DNA of 62,625 nt from Burkholderia paludis (GCF_000732615.1 NZ_JPGL01000061.1:1-62625); one strand, 5' to 3'; positions 43,235 through 53,210 are shown, counted from the first letter of the stretch. Notes: a model not told the origin generated them from the letters alone. Numbers and translations are program-made.

Positions 43235-43255
43235 TAATTGTTATGGCAACTATTA
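43235..43255 (-). promoter_or_regulatory. Candidate MarR operator upstream of the efflux genes
   Basis: A 21-bp imperfect palindrome of the form TAAT-N-GTT-N5-AAC-N-ATTA sits in the gap between marR and the nodT-type gene, overlapping the marR stop codon. A TTGACA -35-like box follows at about 43226-43231 on the minus strand. The half-site AATAGTTG also occurs at 43283-43290 inside marR and at 43761-43768 upstream of it, so autoregulation is likely. Confidence 0.5.
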
Positions 43256-43744
43256 CGCGACGCTGCTGCCGGTGGTCTCGCAATAGTTGCTGAGAATGCG
43301 GCGCAGCATGCTCTTCAGGAACCCGACTTCCTCCGGCGTAAAGCCGTCCAGCACCTGGTCGAGCACGCTGCGGAAAATGGGCGGCAGCCGTTCGGCGAGC
43401 GCACGGCCTTCGTCGGTCAGCTCGAGGCGAACCACGCGCCGATCCTCGATGCTGCGGACGCGGGACAGCAGGCCGCGCTTCTCGACCCGGTCGAGCAGGC
43501 GCGTGACCGCGCTCGCGTCGATGCCGTACTCGCGCGCGAGCTCGGCGGCCGTCGAGCACTTGCCGACCGCGATCATGAACAGCATGCTCGCCTGCGTGCC
43601 CGTGATGCCGAGCTCTTCCTGCGTGCGTTGCGTGACGAGGTTGGTCATCACCGATTTCACGCGCGACATCAGATAACCGACGCTGTCGTTCATCTGATAC
43701 GTAGACAGTGGCGAGACGGGTGGTTGGGGAGAAGAGTCCGACAT
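43253..43744 (-). CDS. MarR family transcriptional regulator of the efflux operon
   Basis: 163 residues. The MarR winged helix is clear: TGTQASMLFMIAVGKCSTAAELAREYGIDASAVTRLLDRVEKRGLLSRVRSIEDRRVVRLELTDEG is present in full, with the DRR wing. The start at 43744 has AGGG upstream and removes 21 unlikely residues. It is placed first in the operon like EmrR/MprA of E. coli, so ligand-relieved repression of the pump is likely. Confidence 0.92.
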   Translation of the reverse strand: MSDSSPQPPVSPLSTYQMNDSVGYLMSRVKSVMTNLVTQRTQEELGITGTQASMLFMIAVGKCSTAAELAREYGIDASAVTRLLDRVEKRGLLSRVRSIEDRRVVRLELTDEGRALAERLPPIFRSVLDQVLDGFTPEEVGFLKSMLRRILSNYCETTGSSVA

Positions 43745-44071
43745 AAAACCCTGAGACTGCAATAGTTGACTAGGCAGCAGTATAGGCACAGTTGTTTGTC
43801 GCGGCAAATATTAATCGAACGGCAACGGGCGCGCTTCGCGTCGCAAAAGTCCCTGGCATTGGTAAGGTTTTTGGGGCTGGCGACGCAGGCGATGTCGGTC
43901 GACTGGCCCGCTCGGGGGAGGGCGCGGCCCGGCCGGCGTGTTGCGTCGCGCCATGCAGGTCTGCTCTCGACACTCTGACGTGCTATAATTTGAGGCTTTC
44001 CAAGCTGCAATGCGCGCGCCCGTGAAAAACGAGCGGGCGCGTTTGCGCGTTCAAACGATTTCCAGGTTTCT
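43745..44071. other. Divergent control region of marR and typA
   Basis: About 330 bp. The left part carries AATAGTTG and other AT-rich elements near marR. The right part has TATAAT at 43984-43989, a likely -10 for typA, with a weak -35. A GC-rich hairpin (CGCGCCCG/CGGGCGCG, about 44016-44042) lies in the typA 5' leader. No gene is seen. Confidence 0.5.
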
Positions 44072-45898
44072 ATGACCCGCGCCCTTCGCAATATCGCCAT
44101 CATCGCCCACGTCGACCATGGCAAGACCACGCTCGTCGACCAACTGCTTCGCCAGTCCGGCACCTTCCGCGAGAACCAGCAGATTGCGGAACGGGTGATG
44201 GACTCGAACGACATCGAAAAAGAGCGCGGGATCACGATTCTCGCGAAGAACTGCGCGGTCGAGTACGAAGGCACGCACATCAACATCGTCGACACTCCGG
44301 GGCACGCGGACTTCGGTGGCGAGGTCGAGCGCGTGCTGTCGATGGTCGACTCGGTGCTGCTGCTGGTCGACGCGGTCGAGGGCCCGATGCCGCAGACGCG
44401 CTTCGTCACGAAGAAGGCGCTCGCGCTCGGCCTGAAGCCGATCGTCGTCGTCAACAAGATCGACCGTCCGGGCGCGCGGATCGACTGGGTCATCAACCAG
44501 ACCTTCGACCTGTTCGACAAGCTGGGCGCGACCGAAGAGCAGCTCGACTTCCCGATCGTCTACGCATCGGGCCTGAACGGTTACGCGTCGCTCGACCCGG
44601 CCACGCGCGAAGGCGACATGCGCCCGCTGTTCGAGGCGATCCTCGCGCACGTGCCGGTTCGTCCGGCCGACCCGGAAGCGCCGCTGCAGCTCCAGATCAC
44701 GTCGCTCGACTATTCGACGTACGTCGGCCGGATCGGCGTCGGCCGCATCACGCGCGGCCGCATCAAGCCGGGCCAGCCGGTCGTGATGCGCTTCGGCCCG
44801 GAAGGCGACGTGCTGAACCGCAAGATCAACCAGGTGCTGTCGTTCAAGGGCCTCGAGCGCGTGCAGGTCGACTCGGCGGAAGCGGGCGACATCGTGCTGA
44901 TCAACGGTATTGAAGATGTCGGCATCGGCGCGACGATCTGCGCGGTCGATACGCCGGAAGCGCTGCCGATGATCACCGTCGACGAGCCGACGCTGACGAT
45001 GAACTTCCTCGTCAACTCGTCGCCGCTCGCCGGCCGCGAAGGCAAGTTCGTGACGAGCCGCCAGATCCGCGACCGCCTGATGAAGGAGCTGAACCACAAC
45101 GTCGCGTTGCGCGTGAAGGACACCGGCGACGAAACCGTGTTCGAAGTGTCGGGCCGCGGCGAACTGCACCTGACGATTCTCGTCGAGAACATGCGTCGCG
45201 AAGGTTACGAGCTGGCCGTGTCGCGTCCGCGCGTCGTGATGCAGGAAATCGACGGCGTGAAGAACGAGCCGTACGAACTGCTGACCGTCGACGTCGAGGA
45301 CGAACACCAGGGCGGCGTGATGGAGGAGCTCGGTCGCCGCAAGGGCGAAATGCTCGACATGGCGTCGGACGGCCGCGGCCGCACGCGTCTGGAATACAAG
45401 ATCTCGGCGCGCGGCCTGATCGGCTTCCAGAGCGAATTCCTGACGCTGACGCGCGGCACGGGCCTGATGAGCCACATCTTCGACTCGTACGCACCGGTCA
45501 AGGAAGGTTCGGTCGGCGAGCGCCGCAACGGCGTGCTGATCTCGCAGGACGACGGCGCCGCCGTGGCATACGCGCTGTGGAAGCTGCAGGATCGCGGCCG
45601 CATGTTCGTGAAGCCGGGCGACGCGCTCTACGAGGGCATGATCATCGGCATCCACAGCCGTGACAACGACCTCGTCGTGAACCCGATCAAGGGCAAGCAA
45701 CTGACCAACGTGCGCGCGTCGGGCACCGACGAAGCAGTGCGCCTCGTGCCGCCGGTCCAGATGTCGCTGGAGTACGCGGTCGAATTCATCGACGAGGACG
45801 AACTCGTCGAGGTGACGCCGCAGTCGATCCGCCTGCGCAAGCGCTTCCTGAAGGAGCACGAGCGTCGTCGCGCGAGCCGCGAAGGCGCGGTCGACTGA
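44072..45898 (+). CDS. typA: Ribosome-associated GTPase TypA/BipA
   Basis: 608 residues. An N-terminal translational GTPase domain carries G1 AHVDHGKTT, G3 DTPGHADFGGEVE and G4 NKIDRPGAR. The beta-barrel, EF-G domain III/V-like parts and the BipA-specific C-terminal domain (RDNDLVVNPIKGKQLTNVRASGTDEA) follow. It acts on 50S assembly and stress responses. Confidence 0.97.
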   Translation: MTRALRNIAIIAHVDHGKTTLVDQLLRQSGTFRENQQIAERVMDSNDIEKERGITILAKNCAVEYEGTHINIVDTPGHADFGGEVERVLSMVDSVLLLVDAVEGPMPQTRFVTKKALALGLKPIVVVNKIDRPGARIDWVINQTFDLFDKLGATEEQLDFPIVYASGLNGYASLDPATREGDMRPLFEAILAHVPVRPADPEAPLQLQITSLDYSTYVGRIGVGRITRGRIKPGQPVVMRFGPEGDVLNRKINQVLSFKGLERVQVDSAEAGDIVLINGIEDVGIGATICAVDTPEALPMITVDEPTLTMNFLVNSSPLAGREGKFVTSRQIRDRLMKELNHNVALRVKDTGDETVFEVSGRGELHLTILVENMRREGYELAVSRPRVVMQEIDGVKNEPYELLTVDVEDEHQGGVMEELGRRKGEMLDMASDGRGRTRLEYKISARGLIGFQSEFLTLTRGTGLMSHIFDSYAPVKEGSVGERRNGVLISQDDGAAVAYALWKLQDRGRMFVKPGDALYEGMIIGIHSRDNDLVVNPIKGKQLTNVRASGTDEAVRLVPPVQMSLEYAVEFIDEDELVEVTPQSIRLRKRFLKEHERRRASREGAVD

Positions 45899-45924
45899 GC
45901 ATTCGGGTCGATGGCTGCATGACG

Positions 45925-45953
45925 AAAAAGGCTGCCTCGGGGCAGCCTTTTTT
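45925..45953 (+). terminator. Terminator of typA
   Basis: AAAAAGGCTGCC-TCGG-GGCAGCCTTTTTT forms a strong hairpin with a T run, 27 bp after the typA stop. Confidence 0.93.
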
Positions 45954-46216
45954 GCGTCCGCGCGAGATGCAATCGGGCAGCCTGCAAAACACTGTTCCCG
46001 CGGGTGGCGGCAATCCGGCAAAACCCCGCCGCGCGGTGCTTTCAGGCACATTTCGCCATGAACTTCGGTACCGGTTCTGTGATATGCTGCGCGCACGCAA
46101 GTTTTAGGTCCTTCCAAGCAAGACTTGATTCGCAATCCGCTAAACGGTCAGGCCGTGTCGCGGAAGGTTGAGCAACCCGCTATTTCTCGAGAAGCTCGAA
46201 GAAAGGTGAGCGTAAA
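45954..46216 (+). other. Upstream region of the 2-oxoglutarate dehydrogenase operon
   Basis: About 260 bp with no gene. It should contain the odhA promoter, but no clear -35/-10 pair could be fixed. GAAAGGTGAG before 46217 is the ribosome site. Confidence 0.4.
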
Positions 46217-49081
46217 ATGTCAGATGTAATGAAGCAGTTTCAGCTGAACTCCTATCTGTTCGGCGGCAATGCTTCGTACGTTGAAGAACTGTACGATGCA
46301 TACCTCAACAATCCGGCGTCCGTGCCGGAGAACTGGCGAGAGTATTTCGACGCGCTGCAGAACGTACCTGCAACGGACGGTTCGAATGCCAATGACGTCG
46401 CCCACTTTCCGATCGTCGAATCGTTTGCCGAGCGTGCGAAGGCCAATGCCTTCATCCCGCGCGAAAGCAGCACCAATCTTGCTGCGGCGCGCAAGCAAGT
46501 CCACGTGCAGTCCCTCATCAGCGCCTATCGCTTCCTTGGCTCGCAATGGGCCAACCTCGATCCCCTGAAGCGTCGCGAACGTCCCGCCATCCCCGAACTC
46601 GAGCCCGCGTTCTACGACTTCTCGGAAGGCGACCTCGACCAGACGTACAGCGCAAGCAACCTGTATTTCGGTTTCGACCAGGCTTCGCTTCGCGATATCG
46701 TCAAGGGGCTGCGCGATACGTATTGCGGCACGATCGGCGCCGAGTACATGTACATCAGCGATCCGGAGCAGAAGCGCTGGTGGCAGGAGCGCCTCGAGTC
46801 GACCCGCGCGACGCCGAACTTCTCGGCGGACGAGAAGAAGCACATCCTGAACCGCCTGACGGCCGCCGAAGGCCTCGAGCGTTACCTGCACACCAAGTAC
46901 GTCGGCCAGAAGCGCTTCTCGCTCGAAGGCGGCGAAAGCTTCATCGCGTCGATGGACGAAGTCGTCCAGCACGCGGGCAAGCGCGGCGTGCAGGAAATCA
47001 TCATCGGCATGGCCCACCGCGGCCGTCTGAACGTGCTGGTCAACACGCTGGGCAAGATGCCGGCCGACCTGTTCGCCGAATTCGAAGGCAAGCACGTCGA
47101 CGACCTGCCGGCCGGTGACGTGAAGTACCACAAGGGCTTCTCGTCGGACGTGTCGACGGAAGGCGGCCCGGTTCACCTGTCGCTCGCATTCAACCCGTCG
47201 CACCTCGAAATCGTGAACCCGGTGGTCGAAGGTTCCGCGAAGGCGCGGATGGACCGTCGCGGCGACGAAGACGGCCTGCAAGTGCTGCCGGTGCAGATCC
47301 ACGGCGACGCGGCCTTCGCAGGCCAGGGCGTCGTGATGGAAACGCTGAACCTCGCGCAGACGCGCGGTTACGGCACGCACGGCACGCTGCACATCGTCAT
47401 CAACAACCAGATCGGCTTCACGACGTCCGACCCGCGCGACGCGCGCTCGACGCTGTACTGCACCGACGTCGTCAAGATGATCGAGGCGCCGGTGCTGCAC
47501 GTGAACGGCGACGATCCGGAAGCCGTGATCCTCGCGACGCAGATCGCGATCGATTACCGGATGCAGTTCCACAAGGATGTCGTGATCGACATCGTCTGCT
47601 TCCGCAAGCTGGGTCACAACGAGCAGGACACGCCGGCCGTCACGCAGCCGCTGATGTACAAGAAGATCGCGCAGCACCCGGGCACCCGTGCGCTGTACGC
47701 CGAGAAGCTCGTGCAGCAGGGCGTGATCACCGCGGAAGACGCCGACAACTACGTGAAGGCGTACCGCAAGGCGATGGACGACGGTCACCACACGGTCGAC
47801 CCGGTCCTGTCGAACTACAAGAGCAAGTACGCGGTCGACTGGGTGCCGTTCCTGAACCGCAAGTGGACGGACGCAGCCGACACGGCCGTGCCGCTCGCCG
47901 AACTGAAGCGCCTCGGCGAACGCATCACGACGGTGCCGGAAAACTTCAAGGTCCACCCGCTCGTCGAGCGCGTGATCAACGACCGCCGCAACATGGCGCG
48001 TGGCGACCAGCCGCTCGACTGGGGCATGGGCGAACACCTCGCGTTCGCGTCGCTCGTCGCATCGGGCTACTCGGTGCGCCTGACGGGCCAGGACTCGGGT
48101 CGCGGCACGTTCACGCACCGTCACGCGGTGCTGCACGACCAGAACCGCGAGCGCTGGAACGACGGCACCTACGTGCCGCTGCAGAACATCGCCGAAGGCC
48201 AGGCGAAGTTCACGGTGATCGACTCGGTGCTGTCGGAAGAAGCGGTGCTGGGCTTCGAATACGGCTACTCGACCGCCGAGCCGAACACGCTCGTGCTGTG
48301 GGAAGCGCAGTTCGGCGACTTCGTCAACGGCGCGCAGGTCGTGATCGACCAGTTCATCTCGTCGGGCGAAGTGAAGTGGGGCCGCGTGTCGGGTCTCACG
48401 ATGCTGCTGCCGCACGGCTATGAAGGCCAGGGTCCGGAACACTCGTCCACGCGTATCGAGCGCTTCCTGCAACTGTGCGCGGATCACAACATGCAGGTCG
48501 TCCAGCCGACGACGCCGGCGCAGATCTTCCACCTGCTGCGCCGCCAGATGATCCGCCTGTTCCGCAAGCCGCTGATCGTCGCTACGCCGAAGTCGCTGCT
48601 GCGTCACAAGGAAGCCGTGTCGGATCTGTCGGAACTGGCGAAGGGTTCGTTCCAGCCGGTGCTGGGCGAAACCGACGGCGGCATCGACGCGAAGAAGGTC
48701 AAGCGCGTGCTGGCATGCTCGGGCCGCGTGTACTACGACCTCGTCGCACATCGCCGCGAAGCGAAGGCGAACGACGTCGCGATCATCCGTATCGAGCAGT
48801 TGTATCCGTTCGCGCACAAGCAGTTCGAAGCCGAAATGAAGAAGTACGAGAACGCGACTGAAGTGGTCTGGGTGCAGGACGAGCCGCAGAACCAGGGCCC
48901 CTGGTTCTACGTCGAGCACCACCTGAAGGAAGGCATGAAGGAAGGGCAGAAGCTGGCATACAGCGGCCGTCCGGCTTCGGCCTCGCCGGCGGTTGGCTAC
49001 TACGCGAAGCACTACGAGCAGCAGAAGGCCCTGATCGAAGGTGCTTTCGGCCGCCTGAAGAGCGCATCGATCGCGAAATAA
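46217..49081 (+). CDS. odhA: 2-oxoglutarate dehydrogenase E1 component
   Basis: 954 residues. It opens with the E1o N-terminal segment (SYLFGGNASYVEELYDAYLNNP). The thiamine diphosphate domain has GMAHRGRLNVLVNTLGK and IHGDAAFAGQGVVMETLNL, and the transketolase-like C half ends in VWVQDEPQNQGPWFYVE. It decarboxylates 2-oxoglutarate in the TCA cycle. First gene of odhA-odhB-lpdA. Confidence 0.97.
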   Translation: MSDVMKQFQLNSYLFGGNASYVEELYDAYLNNPASVPENWREYFDALQNVPATDGSNANDVAHFPIVESFAERAKANAFIPRESSTNLAAARKQVHVQSLISAYRFLGSQWANLDPLKRRERPAIPELEPAFYDFSEGDLDQTYSASNLYFGFDQASLRDIVKGLRDTYCGTIGAEYMYISDPEQKRWWQERLESTRATPNFSADEKKHILNRLTAAEGLERYLHTKYVGQKRFSLEGGESFIASMDEVVQHAGKRGVQEIIIGMAHRGRLNVLVNTLGKMPADLFAEFEGKHVDDLPAGDVKYHKGFSSDVSTEGGPVHLSLAFNPSHLEIVNPVVEGSAKARMDRRGDEDGLQVLPVQIHGDAAFAGQGVVMETLNLAQTRGYGTHGTLHIVINNQIGFTTSDPRDARSTLYCTDVVKMIEAPVLHVNGDDPEAVILATQIAIDYRMQFHKDVVIDIVCFRKLGHNEQDTPAVTQPLMYKKIAQHPGTRALYAEKLVQQGVITAEDADNYVKAYRKAMDDGHHTVDPVLSNYKSKYAVDWVPFLNRKWTDAADTAVPLAELKRLGERITTVPENFKVHPLVERVINDRRNMARGDQPLDWGMGEHLAFASLVASGYSVRLTGQDSGRGTFTHRHAVLHDQNRERWNDGTYVPLQNIAEGQAKFTVIDSVLSEEAVLGFEYGYSTAEPNTLVLWEAQFGDFVNGAQVVIDQFISSGEVKWGRVSGLTMLLPHGYEGQGPEHSSTRIERFLQLCADHNMQVVQPTTPAQIFHLLRRQMIRLFRKPLIVATPKSLLRHKEAVSDLSELAKGSFQPVLGETDGGIDAKKVKRVLACSGRVYYDLVAHRREAKANDVAIIRIEQLYPFAHKQFEAEMKKYENATEVVWVQDEPQNQGPWFYVEHHLKEGMKEGQKLAYSGRPASASPAVGYYAKHYEQQKALIEGAFGRLKSASIAK

Positions 49082-49216
49082 CCGACGGACGCGAAACGGG
49101 AGGGCGCAGTGCGCTTTCCCGTCTCCTTCGGCCTGCCGGGCGCGTTGCGCGCCGTACCGGCGGAAGGAGTCGCACGAACCTCGTCATACCCCAGATTAAG
49201 CATCCAGGAAAATCAC

Positions 49217-50488
49217 ATGGCTATCGTAGAAGTCAAAGTCCCCCAGCTTTCGGAGTCGGTCTCGGAAGCCACCATGCTGCAGTGGAAGAAGAAGCCGGGC
49301 GAAGCAGTCGCGCAGGACGAAATCCTGATCGAACTCGAGACCGACAAGGTCGTGCTCGAAGTGCCGGCGCCGGCAGCGGGCGTGCTCGCGCAAGTGATGC
49401 ACCACGACGGTGACACGGTGGTTGCCGACCAGGTGATCGCAACGATCGATACCGAAGCGAAGGCTGGTGCGGCCGAAGCAGCGGCAGGCGCAGCCGAAGT
49501 CAAGCCGGCCGCGGCACCCGTCGCAGCCGCACCGGCAGCGCAACCGGCTGCCGCCACGGCATCGTCGGCAGCCGCATCGCCGGCCGCGTCGAAGCTGCTG
49601 GCCGAGAAGGGCCTGTCGGCAGGCGACGTCACGGGTTCGGGCCGCGACGGCCGCGTCACGAAGGGCGACGCGCTGGCCGCTGGCAGCGCACCGAAGGCCG
49701 CTCCGGCTGCCGCACCGGCCAAGGCCGCGGCGAAGCCGTCGCTGCCGGACGTGAAGGTGCCGGCGTCGGCGACGACCTGGCTGAACGACCGTCCGGAACA
49801 GCGCGTGCCGATGTCGCGCCTGCGTGCGCGTATCGCCGAGCGTCTGCTCGAATCGCAGCAGACCAACGCGATCCTGACGACGTTCAACGAAGTCAACATG
49901 GCTCCGGTCATGGAACTGCGCAACAAGTACAAGGACAAGTTCGAGAAGGAACATGGCGTGAAGCTCGGCTTCATGTCGTTCTTCGTGAAGGCGGCCGTGC
50001 ACGCGCTGAAGAAGTTCCCGCTCGTGAACGCGTCGATCGACGGCAACGACATCGTCTACCACGGCTACTTCGACATCGGTATCGCTGTCGGCTCGCCGCG
50101 CGGCCTCGTCGTGCCGATCCTGCGCAATGCCGATCAGCTGAGCCTTGCCGAGATCGAAAAGAAGATCGCCGAATTCGGCCAGAAGGCGAAGGACGGCAAG
50201 CTGTCGATCGAGGAAATGACGGGCGGTACGTTCTCGATCTCGAACGGCGGCGTGTTCGGCTCGATGCTGTCGACCCCGATCATCAACCCGCCGCAGTCGG
50301 CCATCCTCGGCGTGCACGCGACGAAGGAGCGTCCGGTCGTGGAAAACGGCCAGATCGTGATCCGTCCGATCAACTACCTCGCGCTGTCGTACGACCACCG
50401 CATCATCGACGGCCGCGAAGCCGTGCTGTCGCTCGTCGCGATGAAGGATGCGCTGGAAGATCCGGCACGCCTGCTGCTCGACCTGTAA
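49217..50488 (+). CDS. odhB: 2-oxoglutarate dehydrogenase E2, dihydrolipoyl succinyltransferase
   Basis: 423 residues. One lipoyl domain with Lys44 in ETDKVVLEV is followed by an Ala/Pro linker, the E1/E3-binding domain (SKLLAEKGLSAGDVTGSGRDG), a second Ala/Pro linker and the catalytic core, ending in the active-site YDHRIIDGREAV. The start MAIVEVKVPQLSESV at 49217 is standard. Confidence 0.97.
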   Translation: MAIVEVKVPQLSESVSEATMLQWKKKPGEAVAQDEILIELETDKVVLEVPAPAAGVLAQVMHHDGDTVVADQVIATIDTEAKAGAAEAAAGAAEVKPAAAPVAAAPAAQPAAATASSAAASPAASKLLAEKGLSAGDVTGSGRDGRVTKGDALAAGSAPKAAPAAAPAKAAAKPSLPDVKVPASATTWLNDRPEQRVPMSRLRARIAERLLESQQTNAILTTFNEVNMAPVMELRNKYKDKFEKEHGVKLGFMSFFVKAAVHALKKFPLVNASIDGNDIVYHGYFDIGIAVGSPRGLVVPILRNADQLSLAEIEKKIAEFGQKAKDGKLSIEEMTGGTFSISNGGVFGSMLSTPIINPPQSAILGVHATKERPVVENGQIVIRPINYLALSYDHRIIDGREAVLSLVAMKDALEDPARLLLDL

Positions 50489-50570
50489 GCCGAGTTTCAC
50501 CGCATTGACCCGTTCCGCACGGGCGCGCGACACGCGCGCCCGTGCGGGCGCACAAGTAGAAAGGATTGCC

Positions 50571-52001
50571 ATGTCCAAGGAATTTGACGTCGTCGTGATC
50601 GGCGCCGGCCCCGGCGGCTACATCGCCGCGATTCGCGCCGCGCAGCTGGGCAAGACCGTTGCCTGTATCGAGAAGTGGAAGAATCCGGCCGGCGCGCTGA
50701 AGCTCGGCGGCACCTGCCTGAACGTCGGCTGCATCCCGTCGAAGGCGCTGCTGGCCTCGTCGGAAGAATTCGAGAACGCGCAGCACCATCTCGCCGACCA
50801 CGGCATCAGCGTCGACGGCGTGAAGATCGACGTCGCGACGATGCTCGGCCGCAAGGACGGCATCGTCGAGAAGATGACGAGCGGGATCGAGTTCCTGTTC
50901 AAGAAGAACAAGATCACCTGGCTGAAGGGCCATGGCAAGTTCACCGGCAAGACCGACGCCGGCGTACAGATCGAAGTGAGCGGCGAGGGTGAAACCGAAG
51001 TCGTCACCGCGAAGAACGTGATCATCGCGACGGGCTCGAAGGCGCGTCACCTGCCGGGCATCCCGGTCGACAACAAGATCGTGTCGGACAACGAAGGCGC
51101 GCTGACGTTCGACGCGGTGCCGAAGAAGCTCGCCGTGATCGGCGCAGGCGTGATCGGCCTCGAGCTCGGCTCGGTGTGGCGCCGCCTGGGCGCCGAAGTG
51201 ACGGTGCTCGAAGCGCTGCCGGCATTCCTCGGCGCGGCCGACGAAGCGCTCGCGAAGGAAGCGGCCAAGCTGTTCAAGAAGCAGGGCCTCGACATCCATC
51301 TCGGCGTGAAGATCGGCGAAGTGAAGACGACCGCGGACGGCGTGTCGATCGCTTACACGGACAAGGACGGCAACGCGCAGACGCTCGACGCCGACCGCCT
51401 GATCGTGTCGGTCGGCCGCGTGCCGAACACCGACAACCTCGGCCTCGAGGCGATCGGCCTGAAGGCGAACGAACGCGGCTTCATCGACGTCGACGACCAC
51501 TGCCGCACGGCCGTGCCGAACGTGTACGCGATCGGCGACGTGGTGCGTGGCCCGATGCTCGCGCACAAGGCGGAAGACGAAGGCGTGCTGGTCGCGGAAG
51601 TGATCGACGGCCAGAAGCCGCACATCGACTACAACTGCATTCCGTGGGTGATCTACACGTACCCGGAAATCGCGTGGGTCGGCAAGACGGAGCAGCAACT
51701 GAAGGCCGAAGGCCGCGAGATCAAGACGGGCAAGTTCCCGTTCTCGATCAACGGCCGTGCGCTGGGCATGAACGCACCGGACGGTTTCGTGAAGATGATC
51801 GCGGACGCGAAGACGGACGAACTGCTCGGCGTGCACGTGATTGCCGCGAACGCGTCGGACCTGATCGCGGAAGCCGTGGTGGCGATGGAATTCAAGGCGG
51901 CGTCGGAAGACATCGCCCGTATTTGCCATCCGCACCCGTCGATGTCGGAAGTGATGCGCGAAGCGGCGCTCGCCGTCGACAAGCGCTCGCTGAACAGCTG
52001 A
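50571..52001 (+). CDS. lpdA: Dihydrolipoyl dehydrogenase (E3)
   Basis: 476 residues. It has the FAD motif VVVIGAGPGGYIAA, the redox disulfide in GGTCLNVGCIPSKA (Cys49/Cys54), the NAD motif AVIGAGVIGLELGSVW, and the C-terminal His-Glu in HPHPSMSEVMREAAL. It reoxidises lipoyl groups of the 2-oxoglutarate complex. AAAGGA lies 6 bases before the ATG. Confidence 0.97.
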   Translation: MSKEFDVVVIGAGPGGYIAAIRAAQLGKTVACIEKWKNPAGALKLGGTCLNVGCIPSKALLASSEEFENAQHHLADHGISVDGVKIDVATMLGRKDGIVEKMTSGIEFLFKKNKITWLKGHGKFTGKTDAGVQIEVSGEGETEVVTAKNVIIATGSKARHLPGIPVDNKIVSDNEGALTFDAVPKKLAVIGAGVIGLELGSVWRRLGAEVTVLEALPAFLGAADEALAKEAAKLFKKQGLDIHLGVKIGEVKTTADGVSIAYTDKDGNAQTLDADRLIVSVGRVPNTDNLGLEAIGLKANERGFIDVDDHCRTAVPNVYAIGDVVRGPMLAHKAEDEGVLVAEVIDGQKPHIDYNCIPWVIYTYPEIAWVGKTEQQLKAEGREIKTGKFPFSINGRALGMNAPDGFVKMIADAKTDELLGVHVIAANASDLIAEAVVAMEFKAASEDIARICHPHPSMSEVMREAALAVDKRSLNS

Positions 52002-52046
52002 GCACGGTATAGCGCCGGCCCGTCGGCCGGCGCAGCCGTCACATGA

Positions 52047-52084
52047 CGAAGGCGGGCGGGGTTTCCCGCTCGCCTTCGTTTTTT
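52047..52084 (+). terminator. Terminator between lpdA and zapE
   Basis: CGAAGGCGGGCGGG (52047-52060) pairs with CCCGCTCGCCTTCG (52065-52078, one G-U) and is followed by six T. The T run ends only 12 bases before the zapE start. Confidence 0.85.
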
Positions 52085-52096
52085 CCGGTTTGCCCG

Positions 52097-53194
52097 ATGA
52101 ACGTCACCGAATACTACACGCGCGAACTGACCACGCGCGGCTATCAGTCCGATCCCGCACAGCGCGCGGCCGTCGATCGCCTGCAGCAATGTTTTGACGA
52201 GTGGGTCGAGTACAAGGCGCGCCGCTCGAACGCATTCAAGAAGCTCATCAATCATCCGGACCTCCCGCGCGGCGTCTACATGTGGGGCGGCGTCGGTCGC
52301 GGCAAGAGCTTCCTGATGGACAGCTTCTTCGCGGTCGTGCCCGTGCAGCGCAAGACGCGCCTGCATTTCCACGAATTCATGCGCGAAGTGCACCGGGAGC
52401 TCGAGGAACTGAAGGGGCAGGCCGATCCGCTCGACGAACTCGCGCGGCGCATCGCGAAGCGCTACCGGCTGATCTGCTTCGACGAGTTTCACGTATCGGA
52501 CATCGCCGATGCGATGATCCTGTACCGTCTGCTCGACCGTCTGTTCAACAACGGCGTGCAGTTCGTGATGACGTCCAACTACGATCCCGACGACCTGTAT
52601 CCGGACGGCCTGCATCGGGACCGCATGCTGCCGGCGATCGCGCTGATCAAGGACAGGCTCGACGTGCTCAACGTCGATGCGGGCGTCGACTACCGCCAGC
52701 GCACGCTCGCGCAGGTGAAGATGTATCACACTCCGCTCGGCGCGGACGCCGATCGCGAGTTGCGGCATGCATTCTCGAAGCTCGCCGCGGTACCCGACGA
52801 AAGCCCGATCCTGCATATCGAGAAGCGCGAACTGAAGGCGCTGCGCAAGGCGGATGGCGTCGTATGGTTCGATTTCGCGACGCTGTGCGGCGGCCCGCGT
52901 TCGCAGAACGACTACCTCGAACTGGCGAGCCGCTTCCATGCAATCGTGCTGTCCGAGGTGCCGCAGATGTCGCCGCGGATGGCGTCCGAGGCGCGGCGCT
53001 TCACGTGGCTCATCGACGTGCTGTACGACCACAAGGTCAAGCTGCTGATGTCCGCGGCGGTGCCGGCGGAGCAACTGTACGTCGAAGGCCCGATGGCCAA
53101 CGAGTTCGCACGCACGGTGTCGCGCATCGTCGAGATGCAGTCGAAGGAGTATCTCGAAACACCGCGCCGCATCGTCGATACGTCGCTGACTTGA
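52097..53194 (+). CDS. zapE: Cell division protein ZapE / AFG1-like ATPase
   Basis: 365 residues. Walker A is GGVGRGKS (residues 64-71), Walker B is LICFDEFHVSDIADAM, and the AFG1 blocks LHFHEFMREVH, GVQFVMTSNYDPDDLYPDGLHRDRMLPAI and AVWFDFATLCGGPRSQNDYLEL-type strands are present. In E. coli ZapE affects the Z-ring under stress. It follows lpdA as in many beta-proteobacteria. Confidence 0.94.
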   Translation: MNVTEYYTRELTTRGYQSDPAQRAAVDRLQQCFDEWVEYKARRSNAFKKLINHPDLPRGVYMWGGVGRGKSFLMDSFFAVVPVQRKTRLHFHEFMREVHRELEELKGQADPLDELARRIAKRYRLICFDEFHVSDIADAMILYRLLDRLFNNGVQFVMTSNYDPDDLYPDGLHRDRMLPAIALIKDRLDVLNVDAGVDYRQRTLAQVKMYHTPLGADADRELRHAFSKLAAVPDESPILHIEKRELKALRKADGVVWFDFATLCGGPRSQNDYLELASRFHAIVLSEVPQMSPRMASEARRFTWLIDVLYDHKVKLLMSAAVPAEQLYVEGPMANEFARTVSRIVEMQSKEYLETPRRIVDTSLT

Positions 53195-53210
53195 GGGTGC
53201 TTGGCGGTAA

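Noticed and set aside
46220..49012. 930-codon minus-strand frame opposite odhA
   Set aside because: Same cause. The composition is Arg/Leu/His-rich shadow sequence, and the plus strand encodes a full E1 enzyme.
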